NCBI GenBank assembly: GCA_036874045.1
Contig: CM072347.1
Location: 560,501-624,500, forward strand
DNA: 64,000 nucleotides
Source of the DNA: Cymodocea nodosa
Taxonomy: Eukaryota; Streptophyta; Magnoliopsida; Alismatales; Cymodoceaceae
Reading direction: 5' to 3'
The first letter of the stretch is position 1; each line of letters opens with the position of its first letter. The notes beneath the pieces are model-generated. The model had not been told where the DNA came from. It did no database searches and saw nothing but the letters and a program-made list of their open reading frames with translations. Below are positions 1-9,110 of this stretch, piece after piece. The translations under genes and the position numbers were made by a program.

Positions 1-1915
1 AAAGGAGATCACGGTCGCTCGCTCGCTATTGTTTTTTGGTACTCCATGCAACTTGACAATGTTGGCGACGAGTGTGTGGGCTATGGATCGTGCTGAATAT
101 GGGTGCTTGAGAGCTAGGAAGTGGTCAAACTTAGTTAGCCAATCTACTACAACCATTATTGTTGTATAACCTTTGGATTTTGGCAACCATTGATGAAATC
201 CAAGGCTATGTCATGCCAAGGTTGCTCTGGAATGGGGAGAGGTCGAAGAAGACTTGTTGGCTTAAGGTGCTCTGCTTTGCATTGTTGGCGTGTGGGACAA
301 TTGCAGACATACATACTCCTTTACTTCTTTTGAGATTCCCTTCCAGTAGAAACTCTTTTTTAAGGCCTCTAATGTCTTCTTGTAGCCTTGGTGTCCTCCT
401 ACCTTCTTGTCGTGTACCTCGACAATCAATTATTGACCAATGTTTGTTTTCACTTGATGAAATAGTTTGTGTCATCAATATAACATGCCTCCATGGAGAG
501 AATAACATGAGTTGGAGAGTTTACCGTCCACATAATCCTACATTTTCTCTCACAAGTAGCTATCTTCTTTGTATGCCCTTTTGCTTGTAAGAAACCAAGT
601 TGCCTAGGGATCTAAAATTGTAGCAGATTCCATATTAATTGTTTGTTGTGATAATGCATTTGCTGCTCCATTATGGCACCCCTTTTTGTATTGTACATGA
701 AAATCAAATCTCATGAATTTTAGGAGCCACTTTTGTCGTGCATTAGTGTGTAACCTTTGATCTAATAAGTATATTAAGCTCTCATGATCCGTTCTAATCA
801 TGAATTGTCCACCCAGCAAGTAATTCCTCCAACGCTAAATTGCTATTGCTGAGGTTGTCGTCTCCTTCTCGTATATGGGAAGATCATGTTTCTTCCTTTA
901 AATGGTTGGCTAAGGAAAGCAATAGGTCTTTCCTTTTGCATCAGTACGACTCCTATGCCGTCTGAGCAAGCGTCGCATTCAATCACAAAAGGCTCATTGT
1001 AATTGGGAAGTGCTAGAACGAGCACGGTGATCGTGGAGTTTTTGAGTTGTTGGAAAGTGACGTGACATTCCAACATCCATTCGAAAGCTCCCTATCTTAG
1101 TTGTTATGTTAAGGGTCTCGCTATCATCCCATATGTCTTGATAAATCAAAGATAATACCAAGTGAGTCTGAGGAACCCTCTAAGTTCTCGGACATTCTTG
1201 GGCTAGGGCCGGCCATTCTTTTACTACTTGCAGTTTATCATTTTCGATGGCAACTCTCTAACTTGAGATGACATGCCTCAAGTATTGAATCTGTTGGGTG
1301 CCGAGCATGCAGTTTGATCACTTTGATTTGAGGTGATGGTCGACCATGAGTTGAAGGACGAGTCACACATGCTCGAGATGACTCTCCATATTTGGGCCGT
1401 AGATTAAGAGCTCATTGAAGGAAATTAAGACATTTTCGAAAATACTCGTTGAAGAGCTCATTCAAAAGAGATTGAAATGTCGTCGGAGCATTGGTTAGTT
1501 CGAACGACATGACAAGATACTCAAAGTGTACTTGATGAGTACGAACGGTTGTCTTGAACGTATCTTCCGCTCGCATTCATACTTGGTGATAGCTTGAACG
1601 AACATCTAGCTTAGAGTATGCATAATTCTCTCCCAGTTCATCCAAGAGGTCATCCACCAATTGTGTAGGGTATTTATCCTTCACTGTTTGTTTATTAAGA
1701 TCGTGATAGTCGACACATAGTCTCCAATCGCTTGTCTTCCTTTTGACCAGTAGAACTAGAGCAATGTAAGGGCTTGAGTTGGGTCTAATAAGACCATCCT
1801 AGAGTAACTCACGAAGATGAGCTTCCATTGCAGCTTTTTGTTGAGGGAAATATCAATAGGGTCTGTAGTTGAAGGGTTTGCTCCCTATTTTCAAAGGAAT
1901 GCCATGATCTTGTGG
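1..1915 (-). pseudogene. Ty3/gypsy chromovirus pol remnant, left edge (integrase end beyond window)
   Basis: The RT, RNase H and beginning of integrase of the same pol remnant; the rest of integrase lies left of base 1. The RT begins at 1915 with the QDHGIPLKIGSKPF region. Lesions are the same as in the complete copies: stops at 1853-1855, 1799-1801, 1577-1579 and 1363-1365, FNE at 1411-1419, and RNase H Asp-to-Asn at 658-660. Weak linker-like similarity (KEFxDVYEQK) may extend the remnant to about 2160. Confidence 0.86.
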
Positions 1916-3687
1916 TTATTTATAAGGACAATAAAGATAGAAATTTTCACACAAACAACATTTATTTGAGCTTATATATATATGATCTGTCTGTCGACAT
2001 CCTTATTAAGTTGGTTCGATTTGTGTTTCTTGTTTGTAGGTGTGTCTTTGACTTTTGTTCATATACATCCTAAAATTCTTTTATTATTCTTTTAACATGG
2101 GGCAAGCATGTCTAACGTAATATACTAGTGCCCATTGCTTTTTCCTGAAGCACCTTGCATATTAATTTATTCAAAGGAATTAAATGTATTGGTCGCTTAG
2201 TTTGTTTGAAGATTTTGAATTTAAGTGTTATGGCCTCATTACCAATTCTAATATGAACTTTCATATGTTTAGCTTTTAAAATGAACTTGGTAAATTTCGT
2301 TGAGGTGACTTGCTGATTCTCTTATCATTATTTTAAGTAGTTTTTATTGATCTATCCTTTAATTGTGACAGTGCATTGTATCGATTTTATGAACATATGA
2401 CAAGTCCAATTCCCTTTACATCTCATCTATGTAAACATTATAAATTTCACTACAATGTGGGTATAAGAGAATATAGGTATGGGAAAGGAAATTTGTTCTT
2501 GTTCTATGAGTTATTTAGGTACTCACATGGATGTCAAGGAAGAGAATTATCATGAACCATACCTTTGTTTTGATTTCTCTTTTCTTTGAGCGTAGTAAAT
2601 CAGGTATGCTTCTTTTAGCCTTTACCTTATTTATTATGAATCAAATGCATGATAACTTACCTTGAAAATAATGCACGGTTTGGGTAAAGAGAGCTTGCAT
2701 GATTTATTATGAATTTTGTGTTTATTTAGATAGTATACTGTTGTTGTGATTTTTGTTTAGGATTATTTCTGTTCAAATCTAGACATTTATTTATTTGTGA
2801 TTAAAGTCAATTCTAATTATCTTGAACGCCATGCATGATCTTGGTTTTTGCTTTTTGTGCCTCCTGATTTATTAGTTTCGGTAATCATAGAGTGCGGAAG
2901 AACATAGCACTGTCGATGCAACCATGGAGAGGGAGAAAGACACGTAACTTATATTAAGTGATTACAGCACACGCATAAAATCTTTATAATCCTAATTTTA
3001 GTATGATTATTTATACGATGGTTATCCTTTATATTTGATCATAGGCGGAGCTTGAACTGCAGTTGAATTGGATGGCCAGCCTTGTCCCTCCTTCCACCTC
3101 TCTTCTCTCTTTACTTCATATTATTATTACTATTAAAGTCACCAGAATTATTTCAAAAATTTCATGCATGAGTCATGAATCTGGAAGCTTAGAATTATAA
3201 ATCAAGGTAAATTAGTGCGCCCTCAAATTTAACCAGTTATATCTTTATCAATTCTTAATGAATTCGAGTAAAACAAGAATTCACATGAAAATATTTAAAA
3301 GCTTTTTGGGACAACAAAAAACTGGAGCTGAGATGATCACCTAAGATTGACTTCCGTAAAATTTCATGGATTTAAATCACACTCAATCCATCACGAAAAA
3401 CTTTGAGATTTTGCATCATGTTAAAATTTTGATTCACCAATGCTCTCAGAAAATACAGAGCGAACCACTTTGTGGTATTATTTATAAATTTACAACAAAA
3501 GTTCATCGATGAATGGATGTCTCTAAACAGTAATTTCTCACTAAGATACAATATACGCAGAATCATTTTTCCAAAATGAATTGAAACAAACAAATTAAAT
3601 TTAGAAACATATATCACTCCTGGGAATAAATAACTCACTGTAGAACCATATTACTGCGGCGTGCCTTCGAATGTTTTTGTGAAGTAA
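1916..3687. other. Gene-free AT-rich stretch between pol remnant and TDC
   Basis: No convincing gene. The part next to pol (to about 2160) may hold a decayed protease-RT linker on the minus strand. The part next to TDC (about 3400-3687) should include the TDC 3' UTR. A minus-strand 88-codon open frame at 3372-3638 is AT-rich and unlike any family I know. Candidate polyadenylation sequence is weak (AATAAT-like on the minus strand near 3480). The same stretch recurs at 11862-13633, 21808-23579, 31754-33525, 41700-43471, 51646-53417 and 61592-63363. Confidence 0.7.
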
Positions 3688-5232
3688 TCACTTAGAACTC
3701 GAAGTCAACAGCAACTCATCAGCCATTTCTTTGACGAGCTTCCAGGCGGCGAGGACGTGCGTCTCGTCCGTCAAGGTGGCACCGACGGCGAATCGTATCA
3801 CGTACACACCGCCGAGCACGGTGTGCGTCATGTACGCCCTGCCGCTCTCGTTGATCTTCACGAGAAGCCTCTGGTTCAGAGCATTTGTCTCCTCCTGCCC
3901 TTCCATGGAAATGGCGGACTTGGCCGGGTTGAGACGGAAGCAGACCAATGCGAATCTCCTGGGCACCACCACCTCGAAACGGGAGTCGCACCTCACCATC
4001 CGCTCGAAGGTCCTGGCCAGGTGCACGTCGCTCCTGATGTGGGAGCGCAGGTTTCGGGCGCCGTAACATCGGATGACCATGTACAGCTTCAACGCCCTGA
4101 AGCGTCGCCCCACCCCTACCTGCCAGTCCTTGTAGTCCACCACCGCCCCCGTCTCGGTGGCCCGATTCTTCAGGTACTCCGGGTCGATGTTCAGGGACTC
4201 CACCAGGGGGGTGCGGTCCCTCACCCAAAGGCAGCAACAGTCCAGGCACGTCAAAAGCCACTTGTGCGGGCTCATGCTAATCGAGTCCACCCGCTCCAAC
4301 CCCTCGAAGTGATGCCTGAACTCGGGGCATATGCACGCACTCCCGGCGTACGCCGCGTCCACGTGCACCCAAGCTTGGTGGCTCCTCGCCACATCCGCTA
4401 AGGCACCTACCGGGTCCACCGCCGTGGACGAGGTGGTGCCCACCGTGGCGCAGAAGTAGGTGGGCACCAGCCCCGCCGCCACATCCGCGTCCATGGCCTC
4501 CTTCAGACACTGGGGCGACAGGGAGAAGGCCGACTCCTGATGCGTCTTGATCGCCCTCACGTTGCACGGTGCGAACCCGGCGATCTTACAGGCCTTGGTG
4601 AAGGTGGAGTGTGTCTGATCCGAGGCGTAGGCCGTCAGGCTGCTGGCGTCCTTCAGGCCGTGGCGCTTCATGGTGGAGTCCCTGGCGGCCACGAGGGTGC
4701 ACAGCATGGCCTCGCTGGTGGTGGCCTGGACGACGCCGCCACCTGTACCTCCGCTAGAGAAGTGGAAGCAGGTGGGGAGATGGAGGAGTTGCGCCATCCA
4801 GTCCACGACTAGAGTCTCCAGCTCGGTGACGGCTGGGGAGGCGAGCCAGTTGAAGGACACGGGGTTGAGAGCGGAGGCGAGGAGGTCCGCGGAGAGGGCT
4901 GCGGAAGACAGCGTGGCGGAGAAGTAGGCGAAGAAGTTGGGACTGGCCCAGTGGGTCATGCCGGGGAGGACGGCGGAGGAGATCTCCCTCAGCACCGCAT
5001 CGAAGGGCTCGGGGTTTGGGGGCGGGGACGAGGGGAGGAGAGGCCGGAGGTATCCCGGCTCCACCGACGGGAGGACGGGGTATGTCCCGACGGATCTGTA
5101 GTAGTCGAGGATGAAATCGACGGTCTTGTGGGATTGGTCCTTGAATTCGTCGAGGTCCAGTGGGTTGAAGCCTTGGACGGAAGGAGGAGAAAGCAGCATC
5201 TCATGCTGAGTGGGTGGGTCGATACTTCCCAT
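3688..5232 (-). CDS. TDC: Tryptophan decarboxylase (plant aromatic amino acid decarboxylase), copy 1
   Basis: A complete single-exon gene of 514 residues, the usual length for plant group II PLP-dependent decarboxylases. The family removes CO2 from aromatic amino acids in the cytosol as a homodimer; TDC makes tryptamine, the precursor of serotonin, melatonin and indole alkaloids. Visible signature residues are the PLP-lysine K324 in SPHKW, H208 in DQTHS (stacks on PLP), D292 in HVDAAYAG, and the TTSEA motif at 171-175. Y353 in PEYLKN is the catalytic-loop tyrosine; a Phe here marks the related aldehyde synthases, so this should be a true decarboxylase. G375 in QVGVGRRF is at the position where indole-selective enzymes have Gly and tyrosine decarboxylases have Ser, which favours tryptophan. 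There is no transit peptide or membrane segment. The start is the first ATG after the leader, and the MGS opening resembles monocot TDCs. The stop is TGA. The coding sequence is much more GC-rich than its flanks, as in many monocot genes. Decarboxylase family is near certain; tryptophan preference is inferred. Confidence 0.95.
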   Translation of the reverse strand: MGSIDPPTQHEMLLSPPSVQGFNPLDLDEFKDQSHKTVDFILDYYRSVGTYPVLPSVEPGYLRPLLPSSPPPNPEPFDAVLREISSAVLPGMTHWASPNFFAYFSATLSSAALSADLLASALNPVSFNWLASPAVTELETLVVDWMAQLLHLPTCFHFSSGGTGGGVVQATTSEAMLCTLVAARDSTMKRHGLKDASSLTAYASDQTHSTFTKACKIAGFAPCNVRAIKTHQESAFSLSPQCLKEAMDADVAAGLVPTYFCATVGTTSSTAVDPVGALADVARSHQAWVHVDAAYAGSACICPEFRHHFEGLERVDSISMSPHKWLLTCLDCCCLWVRDRTPLVESLNIDPEYLKNRATETGAVVDYKDWQVGVGRRFRALKLYMVIRCYGARNLRSHIRSDVHLARTFERMVRCDSRFEVVVPRRFALVCFRLNPAKSAISMEGQEETNALNQRLLVKINESGRAYMTHTVLGGVYVIRFAVGATLTDETHVLAAWKLVKEMADELLLTSSSK

Positions 5233-5561
5233 GTTGCTTCGTTCGAGTTGGGCGGAGACGATTGATTGATGGATGGATGGATCGAATGCAGGTGGGAGAG
5301 GGAAGCTGGATCGATGTGGCGGAGGGTCAGTCTAAGGTATTAGGATTGATTGATGGATGTACGTTGTTGTGAAGAAGTTGGCGCTGCGAGGCATCGATTT
5401 AAATAGCAACACCAACGTACGTACATTACACCCATCCAATGAATTACGAACCAGAGGAGGAGGAAGCTTCGGGTTAGGACGAGAAAAAAATTTCACCAAG
5501 TCGTAGAGTCCAAAGGATGCCACGCAGCCGCCACCCATTTGGATTTTGTGAAGGACACGTG
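5233..5561 (-). promoter_or_regulatory. TDC core promoter and 5' leader, copy 1
   Basis: Reading the minus strand towards the gene: a G-box CACGTG at 5556-5561, then a TATA-like TATTTAAA at 5398-5405 about 165 bp before the ATG. A start of transcription near 5370 would give a leader of about 140 nt. The leader ends in tetranucleotide runs (ATCC/ATCA type, 5261-5283) and a purine-rich stretch before ATG. G-boxes are bound by bHLH (MYC2-like) and bZIP factors, and jasmonate/MYC control is known for TDC genes in some alkaloid plants. Such control is only inferred here. The transcription start is a spacing estimate. Confidence 0.65.
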
Positions 5562-5595
5562 GTATCATCCTTTGAAATGATCAAGGGCTCCGTCG

Positions 5596-5618
5596 CACAA
5601 GTCAGCGGACGACCAAGA
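5596..5618 (+). repeat. 23-bp direct repeat, left member
   Basis: Exactly matches 6724-6746 in the same orientation, 1,128 bp away. About 80 bp after each copy show weaker resemblance, so this looks like an old direct duplication rather than a transposon target duplication. It recurs in each unit at +9,946 bp. Confidence 0.85.
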
Positions 5619-6723
5619 AGATCATCCGCACGCCTCCGGTACGTTTGTGGTCAGGACTCGTTTAGCCTCCTTACCGGCGCCATCCACCGTAAATTACAAA
5701 TATATTCTTGAACTTACTATTTTATCCTACAATCAATTGATAACGAGAGAGAAAGTTCATCCTTTGTTAACTCAGGTTTTATCCTTAAATCCTATATTTA
5801 CATTTTCTTATTATTTCATATGATATTATTTGATAACAATCATCTTTTATCGTCATAAATTGTAAAATTCATATTTTAGGATAAAAGCTATATTTTATCA
5901 TCATAAATCATATTACATCATTTTCTATTGTAAAAATCATATTTTGTGTATAAACTTGTGACGAGTATTGGACAATTGTATATAATTAAATTTATATTCT
6001 GTTACTTTTAGTTATTTTTTGTCACGTTCCTTAGTATATATAAATATTCATATTTCTGTTAATTTTTTGTAATTTTCTCTTTCATTATTTTATATAACTT
6101 TTTGAATCTTTCTTCCTATTTCTTTTCATTAATTCCTGAAATAAGGCGGCGTATGAGTTTGGTTGTGATCATTAATCCCACTTCGACCAATTCAAAGTAT
6201 AATGTGCAAAAAGCAGAAATGCATATCCGCACGTAGCATTTTACAAATACAACGTTTGCAAATTAAAGGCTATGAAAGAGGAAAATGAACTCTCTTTCTC
6301 TCGGTGTACCACGTGGAAATAAGAATAAAGATGCCACTCATCGGCCAACCATCTTCGTGGAAAAGGTTTGGTTGACGCTTACGGATGTAATTGTAATATG
6401 GCATTGAAGTAAATTTATACAAGTAATACCCGTAAATATAAAATAAGTCACAAATGTAGAATAATTTTATATAAATTAATGTAAAGAGTAAACTTTGATT
6501 AATAGATGATAAAACTTTTTACATATTATCAATTAATTTTAAGATAAAATGTTACGTTGAAAAAGTCCTGCATACCTGCAAATGCAAGCTGACGTGGGAC
6601 AATCAAGTTACCGAAAGAACATTCTATTAATTTGATCATATGACGTACAAAGTCATGGTTTCTATTATATATATAATCGACTAAATCAATTTTAAAAAAT
6701 GTTAGAGCAAGTACGTTCGTTCT

Positions 6724-6746
6724 CACAAGTCAGCGGACGACCAAGA
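6724..6746 (+). repeat. 23-bp direct repeat, right member
   Basis: Exact partner of 5596-5618. It lies about 175 bp upstream of the orphan promoter G-box. Confidence 0.85.
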
Positions 6747-6919
6747 CTTATTCCAACGAATCCGTGACGACGCCGTAGGTGGCTGCCTCATCACGAGTTA
6801 AACCTTAAAAATCGTAAATATCGACAGTCGAAGATGGACGCGGCGTGTGGTAATCAGATTGTCCAGGTAGATGACGCTTGCTTAACTTCGTATCAAGACT
6901 TCCCAACAGGAATTTTTAC

Positions 6920-7183
6920 CACGTGGGCGCCTACAACCCTGAGTACGACCAGAAGCTTCCTCATCAGTTTCTTAATTCCTCACGTACCCATGCATGAATT
7001 TTATGATGGATGCTTTTTGTGCGAACATTGTTGTCGCTAGCTATATTTAAATCGAAGCTCGGCCGCGCAAGTTCTTCACAACAACGTACATCCATCTACA
7101 GCTTGCGACCATCAATCAATCCTAATACCTTAGACGATCGATCGATCGATCGATCGTCTCCGGGCCAACTCGAACGAACCAAT
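6920..7183 (+). promoter_or_regulatory. Orphan TDC-like promoter and leader without a coding region, copy 1
   Basis: This plus-strand stretch is a diverged, inverted copy of the TDC promoter and leader. Two blocks match exactly: 7072-7096 equals the reverse complement of 5352-5376 (25 bp), and 7114-7135 equals that of 5330-5351 (22 bp). Then 7165-7178 matches the last part of the TDC leader just before the start codon. It keeps a TATA box (7042-7049), a G-box (6920-6925) and an upstream GAAGCTTCCTC (6952-6962) shared with the TDC promoter. Where TDC has ATG, this copy has ATT (7184-7186), and nothing after it resembles TDC. It is read as the surviving 5' end of a second TDC gene that once faced the first head to head. 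Confidence 0.8.
7134..7158. repeat. GATC/CGAT microsatellite in the orphan leader
   Basis: A short run of CGAT repeats flanked by GAC and GTC, forming a near-perfect palindrome. In the functional TDC leader the matching position holds about 70 bp of unrelated leader sequence. It recurs unchanged in every complete unit. Confidence 0.85.
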
Positions 7184-7640
7184 ATTTGTTAGACGAGCGT
7201 TGGTAGTCCTTCTCGGGGGCGTTGATGATCTCGATTGGAGTTTCCAACCTTTGGTTGGCATACACATGAGCGACGATGGTTGTCCTTCACGTAGTTTTGT
7301 CGATCAACGGAGGAAGAGCGTATTAGCATGATTGAAAAGCGGAGAATGAGGATGGAATGGTACTTCCGATCTTATTGAACACTATTTTCCACAAAATATC
7401 CTTTCAATGAGTATCGTATTTTTATTTTATTTTGTTTTGTTTGCTCTTCGATTATATCTCGTCATGTACCATAGATTTTATCTTGAAAATAAAGTCTATT
7501 GTATTGGAGGTGACAATTTTCTCTAAGTAGAACGACGGCAAATCATCTTGTTATTCGTGGATGGCAACACATTGGAGAACAACTGTTGGATCGACGTGTG
7601 GTTAGTCTAGAGTTGATTGTTTAGAAGACTGAAAGGACAC

Positions 7641-7672
<32 letters not shown>
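7641..7672. repeat. (TCAA)8 microsatellite
   Basis: Eight perfect TCAA repeats. The same number of repeats occurs at 17587-17618, 27533-27564, 37479-37510, 47425-47456 and 57371-57402, which is striking for a fast-mutating sequence type. Confidence 0.95.
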
Positions 7673-7674
<2 letters not shown>

Positions 7675-8460
7675 GGATACAAGTAGCATAAAACCATCTA
7701 AATTAACACATACGCAAGTATCTCTATGACAGGCGTAGTTGCATGAAAGTTGTGATTGCAATACGTTGGATGAGCAGTTGGTGGTTCGCACAAACCTGTG
7801 GAGTGCATGAAAGCTGTTCGTTCAAGTGATGCAGTCTAGGATAGGCAAGTTGATGGCAGCGTGTTCGCATGATTTTGAGTGATCCACATTTTTTTCCCAA
7901 TGCATACGGATGACTTCGGGTGCATTAGACAATATACTTTTATTAATCTTCTTTACAATAGAAAGAAGATTGAGGAAGGGCACTACTTAATGACTCTTCT
8001 CCAGGTGACAGATGAAGAGGTTCGAAAGCACAACAAAGGACATGCTCTTTTGTGATAGAATATATGGATGATGGGAAGTGGGATCGGAGGCATTTTTGTT
8101 CATAGTTTTATTTGACTTTTATTTAATTATCTTACCAAAACATTATCCCCTTTTACCATGAATTGTAATTATCGTACATATGATGTATATATTATTTACA
8201 ATGTCCTTGTAATTAGTTGTAAATATTTTTGTACTTTGGACTAGTCAATAATGTAGTTCTAACTTAGTTTAATTCGTGAGATTAATTAGCACCCTATTCC
8301 TTATAGTTTTTTAAGATTGATTCACGACTTCTTGCAGATTTCACCAATACTTGTTCACATACTTCGTTAGACGTCGTACACTTAGTTATTTTAAACTTAA
8401 AGTTAAATATTTTCAAATAAGTTTTTAGCTTCGTTGCAAAAGAATTGGCCTAACCAATTT

Positions 8461-8770
8461 AGGATTCCGGAAGGTTTAGGTTTAATTTAATTTAATTTAA
8501 TTAGGTTAGGATAGTTATGGATAAATTAGATTTAGTTATGACAATTAGATGCAGTTTAATTTAAATTTAGGTTAGTGGAAATCTAGATATAGTTTATTAA
8601 TAGCTTTATATTTAGGAGTAGGATTAAGTTAGATTTAGTTGGGAGTAGTTTAAATTCGTTTTAGAATGGCTTTAGTGTTAAATTAGATTTTACATTAAGT
8701 TAGTCATGACGTAGGATAACTAAATCTTAGTTATAAATTTAGGCATAGTTTGAATTTAGTTTAGATGTAA
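8461..8770. repeat. TTAG/TTTAA-rich low-complexity tract
   Basis: Contains (TTTAA)4 at 8481-8500, followed by many irregular TTAG and TTTAG words on the plus strand up to the LTR. It is not a telomere repeat (no regular TTTAGGG). It recurs in each unit at +9,946 bp. Confidence 0.6.
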
Positions 8771-8799
8771 TAGAAATGGTATGCGTCAGTTGTGCACTA

Positions 8800-9110
8800 C
8801 TTTGTGATCGAGTACTCACCGTCGCCGTATCGAGGAATGGAAGGAAGCAAGAAGGAAAACATTAGAAGAGAAGGTAGAAAGATGAAAGTTTTATTGATAA
8901 ATGGACTACCAAGGCAAAGAACCTTGACAATCCAAAACAAGATGTCCTTAGCTTTTAAATAGGAAAACAAGGATAATGTGTAATTACTAACTGATAGCAA
9001 TTACTAAACATAGGAAATGCTAATTAAGATACTAATTACTCCTTCCATGTGCAGGAATGGAAAATCCAGTGGAGGCCCCATAGATTGGGCCTTAATTTGG
9101 GGTAATGACA
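8800..9110 (-). mobile_element. Chromovirus 3' LTR, copy 1
   Basis: The minus strand shows a purine tract (GGGGGAAG) just before TGTCATTACC at 9110, the expected polypurine tract plus LTR start. Inside are a TATA-like TATTTAAAAG (8952-8961) and a polyadenylation signal AATAAA (8890-8895). The pol frame stops 18 bp into the LTR. The left end near 8800 is an estimate, since no clear terminal CA can be fixed. No matching 5' LTR was seen in the unit, so the element is 5'-truncated. Confidence 0.7.

Larger units (their letters stand above)
5562..6919. other. AT-rich head-to-head intergenic stretch between the two promoters
   Basis: No gene seen. It holds a further G-box at 6310-6315, a 23-bp direct repeat (5596-5618 and 6724-6746) and the one variable base of the array (6568). 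The same stretch recurs at 15508-16865, 25454-26811, 35400-36757, 45346-46703 and 55292-56649. Confidence 0.7.
7184..8799. other. Gene-free stretch between orphan leader and LTR
   Basis: No recognisable gene. It begins where similarity to the TDC leader stops. It contains a less AT-rich patch (about 7195-7330) with a short open minus-strand frame of unknown nature, a TCAA microsatellite, a short hairpin (7945-7971) and a TTAG/TTTAA-rich low-complexity tract. The same stretch recurs at 17130-18745, 27076-28691, 37022-38637, 46968-48583 and 56914-58529. Confidence 0.7.

Noticed and set aside
159..590. 143-codon plus-strand open frame
   Set aside because: It lies opposite the integrase and RNase H part of the pol remnant, which explains the sequence on the minus strand.
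3372..3638. 88-codon minus-strand frame just downstream of TDC
   Set aside because: AT-rich, no recognisable domain, and placed where the TDC 3' UTR is expected.
3757..4401. Long open frames on the plus strand across TDC (for example 214 codons), and a 180-codon minus-strand frame at 3719-4261
   Set aside because: They are shadows of the GC-rich TDC coding sequence in other frames. Their composition is odd and they resemble no family, while the TDC frame carries all the catalytic motifs. The same applies in every unit.
6834..7192. Two short plus-strand frames (68 and 60 codons) over the orphan promoter
   Set aside because: They overlap the TATA box and leader that match the TDC promoter, so they are chance frames in regulatory DNA.
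8461..8770. Interstitial telomere repeat
   Set aside because: TTAG words are frequent but irregular, and no TTTAGGG array is present.
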